From NCBI RefSeq assembly GCF_001696605.3, contig NZ_CP031716.1, positions 2,480,001 through 2,544,000 of the forward strand: a DNA stretch of 64,000 nt, in the 5' to 3' direction. This document shows positions 57,047 through 64,000 of the stretch, in pieces. Both the position numbers and the translations under genes were made by a program. Each line of letters starts with the position of its first letter. The stretch's first letter is position 1. The stretch is from Acinetobacter wuhouensis (GTDB lineage Bacteria; Pseudomonadota; Gammaproteobacteria; Pseudomonadales; Moraxellaceae). A model generated the notes under the pieces. That model was not told the origin of the DNA. It saw nothing but the letters and a program-made list of their open reading frames with translations, and made no database searches.

Positions 57047-57533
57047 GGTTCAAACTCCTTATCTAATTAATGTTACGCAGTAACATCAAAAACATTTTTG
57101 TTTCTCAATAAAATTGGATACACGATAACGTCATCCGCAACGTGTTTGAGGCAGGACTACATCTATAAGTTAATGTTTCTGCGATATATCAATCAAAAGA
57201 TGGTAGTTGACGAGTTTTGCGGATGACAATGGTTTTGCCTACTTTTTCCGAAAAAAAAGTAGGGCGAGCCGCAGGCTAATCCTGAAATTAAAACTTTCGA
57301 TGTACGACTCCGCCGAGTGTGCTCTAAAACAGTTTGAAAAGTGCATCGTTTTTTAAAGTGCTTAACATCAGTTATTTAAGATAATTTTAAACAATTATCA
57401 AAATGAATACAGATACAATTTAGATCATAAAATAGGTACAGATTAAAAACCAATGCATTCTCAACTTTGCCTAAACTACCCATTCACATGAACAAGATGG
57501 TATAAGACATAAGTTATTTCAAATAGTTGGGAT
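57047..57533. other. Non-coding stretch with inverted repeats between phzF-like and small secreted protein genes
   Basis: These 487 bases contain no credible gene but several repeats: an 11-base inverted pair at 57130-57140 and 57217-57227, and a hairpin at about 57239-57264 (CCTACTTTTT / AAAAAAAAGTAGG). Parts have higher G+C than the flanks (57265-57330). The stretch looks like a remnant of a repeated element. Confidence 0.5.
57130..57227. repeat. 11-base inverted repeat GTCATCCGCAA ... TTGCGGATGAC
   Basis: The arms at 57130-57140 and 57217-57227 are exact complements, 76 bases apart. Together with the following CCTACTTTTT hairpin they could fold into a long structured element. Confidence 0.6.
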
Positions 57534-57866
57534 ATGATGAAAATAATGAATTTAACTGCATTCAAGCTAATGATGCTCGGCTTGATTATTTTCAGTCCGA
57601 TGGCACATGCTAAAAATGAAACGTGGCTTGCGGGTACACGCTACAAAGGTCAACTGACCATTCCAATGGGAAATCAAACCCTTTTATGGAAATGTAATGG
57701 CTCAGTATGTCGTGTGTCAGGTTCATTTACCCATACATTATCACTTGAAGCATGTCAGGCATTGGTCAAACGTACAGGACCACTACGTTTCTTCAAGAAT
57801 ACTCAGGGAAAAATTTGGACATATAACTCAAAAGAATTGGCTGAATGTAATAAAGCTGCGCGTTAA
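57534..57866 (+). CDS. Small secreted cysteine-containing protein, unknown function
   Basis: This 110-residue protein has a signal peptide cut after MAHA (about residue 26). The mature part is basic with four cysteines (WKCNG, VCRV, EACQAL, AECNKA), likely forming two disulfides in the periplasm. I recognise no certain named family, although similar short proteins are common in Acinetobacter. It is a single gene with a terminator shared with the symporter gene. Confidence 0.78.
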   Translation: MMKIMNLTAFKLMMLGLIIFSPMAHAKNETWLAGTRYKGQLTIPMGNQTLLWKCNGSVCRVSGSFTHTLSLEACQALVKRTGPLRFFKNTQGKIWTYNSKELAECNKAAR

Positions 57867-57895
57867 GTTTTATTATTTTTTTCAATCGTTGAAAT

Positions 57896-57926
57896 AAAAA
57901 GAGAGATCTTCTAGACCTCTCTTTTT
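57896..57926. terminator. Bidirectional terminator
   Basis: AAAAAGAGAG and CTCTCTTTTT are perfect arms around 11 bases, between the convergent genes ending at 57866 and 57956. Confidence 0.88.
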
Positions 57927-57955
57927 ACTTGAAGAATAAATTCATCCAACATCAA

Positions 57956-59347
57956 TTAACGATTCGCCAATTCACCATGTTCTTCTGACATTAAAATCTC
58001 TTGATTGGTTTGCCCCATGAGCTGACTGGTCACCATGCCTGCTGTCATCGAACCATCGACATTTAAAGCTGTACGCCCCATATCAATCAAAGGCTCAATT
58101 GAAATCAGCAATGCAACCAAAGTTACAGGCAACCCCATAATTGGCAACACGATTAAAGCGGCAAAAGTTGCTCCACCACCCACGCCTGCGACACCAATCG
58201 AACTTAAAGTCACCACACAGACTAAGGTTAAGATCCAAACAGGATCAAGTGGATTGATTCCTACAGTTGGCGCAACCATGACTGCTAACATTGCAGGATA
58301 TAAGCCTGCACAGCCATTTTGTCCAATGGTTGTACCAAATGATGCAGAGAAACTGGCAATAGACTCAGGTACACCAAGACGTTGAGTTTGCGCCTCAATA
58401 TTCAAAGGAATACTGGCAGCACTTGAACGACTGGTGAAAGCAAAAGTCAGTACAGGCAATACTTTTTTGAAGAAGCGTAATGGGTTCACACCTGTGAGCA
58501 ATAAAACAATTGCATGCACCCCGAACATAATCGCTAAGCCGAGATAAGAAGCCACGAGGAAACCACCTAAGTTGATAATATCCGCAGCTTTTGAACTGGC
58601 AACAACTTTAGTGATCAAAGCAAATACGCCATAAGGAGTAAATGTCATCACCAAACGTACCAATTTCATCACCCAAGCTTGTAAAGTATCAATTGCGGTG
58701 ACGATACGTTGCCCTTTTTCCGCATCATCTTTAATTAGATTTAATCCTGCTAAACCCAATAAAGTTGCAAAAATGACCACACTGATAATTGAGGTTGGAT
58801 GCGCGCCCGTTAATTCAGCAAAAGGATTGGTCGGTAAAAATGATAGGATAAAATCTGGGACACTTAAATCTGTTACTTTTCCAATATATTCCGTTTGAAT
58901 TGCTTCTAGACGTGCTGTTTCTTGCATACCTTGTACCAAACCAGCAGCGCTTAACCCAAATAAATTAACCACAAATACACCCACTAAAGCTGCAATAAAG
59001 GTGGTGAATAATAAGGTTCCAATACTAATGAAACTGATTTTCCCTAAGGAAGATGCATTGTGTAATTTAATCACTGCGCTCAGAATTGAAACTAAAACCA
59101 ATGGCATGACCACCATTTGTAATAGTTTCACATAACCATTTCCAACGATATTAAACCATTGAATTGATTCATCTAAAACAGCAGTATTTGTTCCGTAAAC
59201 CCAATGTAATCCCAACCCGAATACAACACCTAAACATAAGCCTGCAAATACTTTCTTCGCCAGACTCCAGTCTGTTTTTCGCGTTTGCATCAGCAAGATG
59301 ATTAGGGCAATGAATATGACAATATTCACAATGAGTGGATAATTCAT
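57956..59347 (-). CDS. tcyP: TcyP-like L-cystine (dicarboxylate/amino acid:cation) symporter
   Basis: The protein has 463 residues from the ATG at 59347, preceded by TTGGAA; a TTG at 59401 would give 18 extra polar residues. It has about eight or nine membrane segments with the DAACS family core: [15 protein letters not shown], the [16 protein letters not shown] loop and the [16 protein letters not shown] segment. It resembles TcyP/YdjN cystine transporters more than GltP. It is a single gene. Confidence 0.9.
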   Translation of the reverse strand: MNYPLIVNIVIFIALIILLMQTRKTDWSLAKKVFAGLCLGVVFGLGLHWVYGTNTAVLDESIQWFNIVGNGYVKLLQMVVMPLVLVSILSAVIKLHNASSLGKISFISIGTLLFTTFIAALVGVFVVNLFGLSAAGLVQGMQETARLEAIQTEYIGKVTDLSVPDFILSFLPTNPFAELTGAHPTSIISVVIFATLLGLAGLNLIKDDAEKGQRIVTAIDTLQAWVMKLVRLVMTFTPYGVFALITKVVASSKAADIINLGGFLVASYLGLAIMFGVHAIVLLLTGVNPLRFFKKVLPVLTFAFTSRSSAASIPLNIEAQTQRLGVPESIASFSASFGTTIGQNGCAGLYPAMLAVMVAPTVGINPLDPVWILTLVCVVTLSSIGVAGVGGGATFAALIVLPIMGLPVTLVALLISIEPLIDMGRTALNVDGSMTAGMVTSQLMGQTNQEILMSEEHGELANR

Positions 59348-59547
59348 ATGAGTTCCAATAGTTTCGATCGCTTTATTATATGCTGAATGTGAAATATCCA
59401 ACAGTCTTTAGCATTTTTGCAGATTTAACAGCTATTTTTTAAACAATCTGAATCAATAATAAAAACAATTAATTATTGAGAATATGTAAATTTTGCATAA
59501 GCTTGTGTAAAGAAAGACTAACTAGATCAAAGCATTCAAGGTAGCTT

Positions 59548-60129
59548 ATGAATCCGTACATTCAACCTGTAGAACTGGAAAAAGCTTATCGCTTGCTCAA
59601 TCATGGACCTACGGTACTTGTTTCTGCACAGCATGAGGATGAAAGAAATGTAATGACCGCAGCTTGGGCATGTGCTTTAGAACTTGTTCCTGCAAAAGTC
59701 AGCGTTGTTTTAGATAAAAGTACCAAGACTCGAAAACTAATCGAAGCTTCAGGTTATTTCATCTTGCAAGTTCCCACATTGAAACAAATTAAATTGGTAC
59801 AGCAATTGGGGGCAATTAGCCAATTTAATGATCCTCAGAAATTAGAACATTGTCATACCCCTTTATTCCAATTTGAAGATTATCCTCTACCTGCCGTTGA
59901 AGATTGTGCCGCTTGGCTAATCTGTGAGTTGATTTCAGAACCCCATAATCAACAAACTCACGATTTATTTATTGGAAGAGTTGTTGCAGCTTATGCTGAT
60001 TCACGCGTATTTCGTAATGGTCATTGGTATTATCATGAAGTGAGCTCTGAATGGAAAAGCTTACATCATGTTGCAGGTGGACATTATTACACCATTGGCG
60101 ATCCTGTCGATGCCAATAAATGTTTGTGA
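59548..60129 (+). CDS. Flavin reductase-like (FMN-binding split barrel) protein
   Basis: This 193-residue protein has the flavoredoxin/flavin-reductase-like pattern: PTVLVSAQHEDERNVMTAAW near the N-terminus, VSVVLDKSTKTRKLIEASGY, and DLFIGRVVAAYADSRVF near the end. It binds FMN and may reduce flavin or another small acceptor. The same-strand MFS gene follows about 100 bases later; a functional link is not shown. Confidence 0.88.
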   Translation: MNPYIQPVELEKAYRLLNHGPTVLVSAQHEDERNVMTAAWACALELVPAKVSVVLDKSTKTRKLIEASGYFILQVPTLKQIKLVQQLGAISQFNDPQKLEHCHTPLFQFEDYPLPAVEDCAAWLICELISEPHNQQTHDLFIGRVVAAYADSRVFRNGHWYYHEVSSEWKSLHHVAGGHYYTIGDPVDANKCL

Positions 60130-60232
60130 CACCAAGATCAATTAGACCAAACGATCAAATATCACTCGATAAAATAATGGTTATTTATTGTCTATTGGAT
60201 CAATTCACTTTATCGTGAATTGGTCAAAACAG

Positions 60233-61441
60233 ATGATGAATCACATGAATAGGATGTTCAGTAATAAAATTCAGCTCAGTCTTTTCCTCTGTTTAAGCAT
60301 GTGCTTAGGCATTGGCATACTTCGTTTTTCCTATACAGCTTTACTTCCTTCAACTCGTCTTGCATATGGATGGGATACGAATTTTGCCAGCATTCTGAGT
60401 AGTGCAAACTTATTGGGTTATTTAATCGGTGCTTTCTGGGCAATGAAATTACCCCAAAACGCCACTATGCCACGCTATATCTTAATTGCAGCTTTTTCAG
60501 GCGCAATCAGTTTACTCAGTTGCGCATTTTCAGGATTACACGAAACATGGTATGTGTTTTGGCGTGTCATTTCGGGAATCAGTGGAGGGTTATTGATGAT
60601 CCTTTCACCGAGTGTCGTAGCACAATGTTGTAAAGCGGAAGATCGTTTAACTATTAATTTTATCGGTTTTAGCGGTATAGGCATCGGGGTTTTATTGGCA
60701 ACCTTATTCCTCCCCTATTTAGACCGTATTAGCACCCAATCTGCATGGTTGATTTTATTTGCCTTTTCAACGTTGATTTGTTTAGTCATCACCTATTTAT
60801 TGTCTATTTTTAAAAGTCATCTCAGTCAAATTTCTGCTGCTCCACAGCATATCAATAGCGTCAATGGCATGTATCTGAGTTTGCTTATTGTCTATGCAAG
60901 TAGTGCTTTTGCCTATGTGCCACATTCATTATTTTGGATTGATTATCTAAAAAATACGCTACATTTAAATTTATCATTCATTAATTTGAATTGGATTTTA
61001 TATGGTTCAGGCAGTGCTTTAGGTGCAATCAGTGCTTTCTTATTGGCTCGAAAATTTGGCAATTTCACTGCATTGAAAATTCTCTATAGCCTCTACGTCC
61101 TAGCCATTCTTATCGCAATCTTTTCGACCATTTCTATTTTTACTTATATTTCATCGTTCTTTACAGGTTTACTCAACCCTGCTGTTGTATTTTTGACTTC
61201 TTATACGATTTTACAGCTCTATGGTATGGCATATAAAAAATTATGGAGTATGGCAACATTGGCTTTTGCCATCACGCAGTTAATCGGTGGAATTTGCTTT
61301 AGTGTGTTACAGCATTGGGGTGTATCGTATCATCAGCAATTCATACTGGCTTCCGCTGTATTGTGTATTGGCACAGTTCAATTTCTTGTCTATTCACAAA
61401 TCAACCGAGCACAGATGCATAATAACTCGAACGAATCGTGA
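60233..61441 (+). CDS. MFS transporter, YbfB/YjiJ-type
   Basis: This protein of about 402 residues has twelve membrane segments and the YbfB-type signature near the N-terminus (GIGILRFSYTALLPSTRLAY) and GISGGLLMILSPSVVAQC. The group comprises permeases of unknown substrate. The start is uncertain: ATGs at 60233, 60236, 60245 and 60254 are all possible, and none has a strong ribosome site. A TTG at 60188 is unlikely. Confidence 0.85.
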   Translation: MMNHMNRMFSNKIQLSLFLCLSMCLGIGILRFSYTALLPSTRLAYGWDTNFASILSSANLLGYLIGAFWAMKLPQNATMPRYILIAAFSGAISLLSCAFSGLHETWYVFWRVISGISGGLLMILSPSVVAQCCKAEDRLTINFIGFSGIGIGVLLATLFLPYLDRISTQSAWLILFAFSTLICLVITYLLSIFKSHLSQISAAPQHINSVNGMYLSLLIVYASSAFAYVPHSLFWIDYLKNTLHLNLSFINLNWILYGSGSALGAISAFLLARKFGNFTALKILYSLYVLAILIAIFSTISIFTYISSFFTGLLNPAVVFLTSYTILQLYGMAYKKLWSMATLAFAITQLIGGICFSVLQHWGVSYHQQFILASAVLCIGTVQFLVYSQINRAQMHNNSNES

Positions 61442-61514
61442 TTTTTGACTCGATGTACATACATAACTCTATGCGAACTATGCACGATGAGTAGAGAAAT
61501 TATTATGTAAATAA

Positions 61515-61544
61515 AAAGCAGAGCTTCATCAGAAACTCTGCTTT
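61515..61544. terminator. Bidirectional terminator
   Basis: AAAGCAGAG and CTCTGCTTT are perfect 9-base arms around 12 bases, between the convergent MFS and hydrolase genes. Confidence 0.88.
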
Positions 61545-61581
61545 ATTCAACCGAAACATATTGTTAAAAATGCGAATTAAA

Positions 61582-62826
61582 TTACTTCGTTGTTGGCATT
61601 TTCTCTTTAATAAAATCCACCAATTCAGGATTCTTCGCCACAATTGCACCAGTATGATCAGCTTGTTCTACAAGTAAGAATTTAACATCTGTGCCCATAT
61701 CTTTGAGACCTTGCTGTAATTGCGCAGTCACTTGATAAGGTACAGCCATATCTAATTTGCCCTGAATAATCATCACAGGTGCATTAATTTTCTTCGTCGC
61801 CGGTTGGTTATCTGCTAAGAACTTTTTAACTGTCGCATTCTCTTGGAAATCTCCAGCCAAACCAGGGTAGTTAAGGACGGTCTTACCTGCATTTTTAACT
61901 AAGTAATCTTGAATGTCAGCAGCAAATTTATCGTGTAAGTCATTCAAACATAAGCCATTTTCACCTGTAGTGCCTTCTGCAAATTCTGCTACACTTCTTG
62001 AACGCTCTTGGAATATCTCGCGATAGTTAAATTTTGGATCATAGGCGGTAATTCCTACAGTGGTATATGCTGCATAAGCCAATAATTCAGCATAAACTTC
62101 TACAGCCGTTCCAGTCGGTAGTTTACCTTCTTGTTCTTGCTGAAGAATCCCTTGAATCGCCTGTGGTGCAACCACGGAAATAATATACCCCAAACTGGAT
62201 GCAGGTGCGCCCGCAACAGCACCTTTGTAGTTAGCATCATTATTTGATAGTTCAGCAGTACCTAACGAGGCATGACCACCCTGAGATTGTCCAACAGACA
62301 TCCATTGCCCATTGATCTGGGTAGAATAATGTTCTTTATAGGCTTTGACTGCATAAATTGCAGAATTGGCAGCGCTCTTCAAATTAAGGTATGGATGAAT
62401 ACCTGCTGTACCAAGCCCCTCATAATCAGGAGCAATGATAACATAACCTTCTTTTAACAGACTTTCTGCCATATTTTTAAAGCGTGGGTTAAATGCATTA
62501 TTACTTGGCGCACAGCTATCACCAATCCCAACTGTACCATGTTCCCAAACCACAACTTTCCAACCATCTGTAGGTCGTGTCGTTTTAGGGACAAAGACCA
62601 TCGCTGTCGCTTTCTTTGTTTCTCCCAAAACATTCGGCATGTTATAGGTCATCACTTTGACCGATGCTGCTGAACTCATTTGATCTAAGTTATATGATTT
62701 TTCAGATACATAAGTTTTATTTGATGTCCAATTGTCCCACTTATCATTGTCATCATTACACGCAGTGATCAGCAAAGTTACACTGCACGTCATTGCGATC
62801 AGTGTCTTTTTAAAGAATGTCGTCAT
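61582..62826 (-). CDS. Alpha/beta-hydrolase (secreted lipase-type) lipoprotein
   Basis: The protein has 414 residues from the ATG at 62826, behind GAGG. The lipobox LLITAC puts the lipidated Cys at about residue 22. The catalytic triad region is visible: nucleophile GQSQG (SVGQSQGGHASLG), Asp in IQGKLDMAVPY and His in QADHTGAI. The fold resembles fungal-type secretory lipases and bacterial relatives. It probably hydrolyses esters at the cell surface or in the periplasm; the substrate is unknown. It is a single gene. Confidence 0.9.
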   Translation of the reverse strand: MTTFFKKTLIAMTCSVTLLITACNDDNDKWDNWTSNKTYVSEKSYNLDQMSSAASVKVMTYNMPNVLGETKKATAMVFVPKTTRPTDGWKVVVWEHGTVGIGDSCAPSNNAFNPRFKNMAESLLKEGYVIIAPDYEGLGTAGIHPYLNLKSAANSAIYAVKAYKEHYSTQINGQWMSVGQSQGGHASLGTAELSNNDANYKGAVAGAPASSLGYIISVVAPQAIQGILQQEQEGKLPTGTAVEVYAELLAYAAYTTVGITAYDPKFNYREIFQERSRSVAEFAEGTTGENGLCLNDLHDKFAADIQDYLVKNAGKTVLNYPGLAGDFQENATVKKFLADNQPATKKINAPVMIIQGKLDMAVPYQVTAQLQQGLKDMGTDVKFLLVEQADHTGAIVAKNPELVDFIKEKMPTTK

Positions 62827-62940
62827 TACAAAGTCCTCGATTTTTGTTGTATTAACAGCTCCGTGTTGCAACATTGCATCGCATAAATTGTCTTTATCAC
62901 GTCAAAATATGCAGGCAACTCGCAATAATTAAACATAAAA

Positions 62941-62965
62941 AAAAGCATCTTACTAGGATGCTTTT
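62941..62965 (-). terminator. Terminator of ubiA
   Basis: AAAAGCATC and GATGCTTTT are perfect 9-base arms around seven bases, with an A run upstream that reads as T on the minus strand. Confidence 0.88.
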
Positions 62966-63035
62966 TACCAAAAAGTCGAATAACTACTTAAACAAATTCG
63001 ACCAGTTTTTAGAATATTTAATTTTCAAGACGCAG

Positions 63036-63914
63036 TTAAAACAATGCGATAAAAATCCCAACAAAAATAATCAAACCTACCCAACGATTATGTCTAAATG
63101 CCCAAAAACACCACTGTGGATCGCGATCTTTGGTTTTCGTCCACTGATAAATAAAGTCGGCTATCACCAATAACAATGCAATTAAGCCAATTGGAATTAA
63201 AATATTTTCCAAATACAGCGCTGCACCAATCAGAATGACACTGGTTGCCTGCAATAAAGAAATAATTTCAATATCGTATTTTCCAAATAAAATTGCAGTG
63301 GATTTCACCCCAATTTTTAAATCATATTCACGGTCAGTAATGGCATACTGCGTATCATAAGCCACCGTCCAAGCTAAATTGCCGAAATAAAGCAACCAGC
63401 ACGTCCAATCCAAAGGTTTACCCATCGCAGTGAATGACATTGGAATTCCCCATGAAAATGCCATACCTAAAACCACTTGTGGTAAATGGGTATAACGCTT
63501 CATAAACGGATAGACAAAAGCCAAAACCAAACCCGCTAATGCACAATAGAATGTGGCGATCGGCAAGAAGAATAAAGTACAAGCACTTAATGCAACCAAA
63601 CCAATGAATACACCTATTGCTTCTTTGGCGGAAATAACACCAGTTGCCAAAGGACGATTCTTGGTTCGTTCAACATGCGCATCCACTTTACGATCTGCAA
63701 AATCATTGATGGCACAACCTGCCGCACGCATGAAAATCGTGCCCAAAACCATTGCCACTAAAGTCACTAAATCAGGAATACCTTCTGCGGCAATCCAGAG
63801 TGCCCACATGGTTGGCCAAAAGACCAATTCTGTGCCAATTGGCTTATCAAAACGACATAAATAATAATAAGCTTCTAACCGTTGTCGCCAAGTGGTTTGC
63901 TGCGCTATTGCCAT
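63036..63914 (-). CDS. ubiA: 4-Hydroxybenzoate polyprenyltransferase
   Basis: This 292-residue membrane enzyme prenylates 4-hydroxybenzoate in ubiquinone synthesis. Both Asp-rich motifs are present: NDFADRKVDAHVERTKNRPL and DTQYAITDREYDLKIG. About eight or nine membrane segments fit the family. It reads toward the left; the gene expected before it (often ubiC) would be outside the window. The start ATG at 63914 is consistent with family length. Confidence 0.97.
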   Translation of the reverse strand: MAIAQQTTWRQRLEAYYYLCRFDKPIGTELVFWPTMWALWIAAEGIPDLVTLVAMVLGTIFMRAAGCAINDFADRKVDAHVERTKNRPLATGVISAKEAIGVFIGLVALSACTLFFLPIATFYCALAGLVLAFVYPFMKRYTHLPQVVLGMAFSWGIPMSFTAMGKPLDWTCWLLYFGNLAWTVAYDTQYAITDREYDLKIGVKSTAILFGKYDIEIISLLQATSVILIGAALYLENILIPIGLIALLLVIADFIYQWTKTKDRDPQWCFWAFRHNRWVGLIIFVGIFIALF

Positions 63915-64000
63915 GACAGTCCTTCAGTAAGCTTAAATATCAATACTATTTAAAGCTTGGTTAACACATGCTTAGATTTATTCAAATCAAAGCATTATTT

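Noticed and set aside
1..64000. CRISPR array, tRNA or rRNA genes
   Set aside because: No regularly spaced direct repeats, no cloverleaf-like segments and no rRNA-like sequence were seen on reading both strands.

Overview
The window looks like chromosomal DNA of an Acinetobacter species. It is A+T-rich, and it combines gene sets typical of that genus: the dat-ddc pair for 1,3-diaminopropane synthesis, a MopR-controlled multicomponent phenol hydroxylase (mopR, mphKLMNOP), membrane PQQ glucose dehydrogenase (gcd), fdxA close to mutS, and rapA and ubiA copies of the expected size. The genus call is from protein resemblance and gene content; the species is not resolved.

Region 1 (1-14,219) is a type VI secretion effector island without structural T6SS genes. 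It reads right to left on the minus strand. A long VgrG spike gene is followed by one complete 1600-residue Rhs effector and a Sel1-repeat lipoprotein, its probable immunity partner. Three displaced, promoterless 3' ends of rhs genes follow, each carrying a different C-terminal (toxin) segment. Two have their own small downstream gene (a two- or three-segment membrane protein and a DUF7710 protein); the partner of the third lies outside the window. A plus-strand fragment of a phage-type integrase sits at a break in the last rhs copy. The island looks like a toxin/immunity reservoir that can be recombined onto the expressed rhs core.

Region 2 (14,595-22,467) is the phenol oxidation module. MopR keeps the zinc and phenol ligands known from the Acinetobacter MopR sensor. 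A -24/-12 sigma-54 promoter preceded by palindromic candidate activator sites leads into the six phenol hydroxylase genes and a MetA-type outer-membrane protein. No catechol-cleavage genes follow.

Region 3 (22,731-47,000) is mostly chromosomal housekeeping: mutS, a DUF481 outer-membrane protein, fdxA, an M15-like lipoprotein peptidase, ddc/dat, a SIMPL protein, a PAP2 phosphatase, a TauE/SafE permease, an unknown gene beside a SMI1/KNR4 gene, a desaturase/ferredoxin-reductase operon with a divergent TetR regulator and a strong palindromic operator candidate, a DapB-type reductase, an AI-2E family permease, an acyl-CoA ligase, rapA, a pseudouridine synthase and an unknown lipoprotein.

Region 4 (47,000-64,000) holds gcd, an aldo/keto reductase, an AraC-type regulator, a cation diffusion facilitator with a divergent MerR/CadR-like regulator and a 19-bp-spacer promoter, an M16 peptidase, a PhzF-like protein, a small secreted cysteine protein, a TcyP-like cystine symporter, a flavin-reductase-domain protein, an MFS permease, a secreted alpha/beta hydrolase and ubiA. 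Most convergent or tandem gene ends have a recognisable hairpin terminator. No tRNA, rRNA, CRISPR array or intact insertion sequence was seen.
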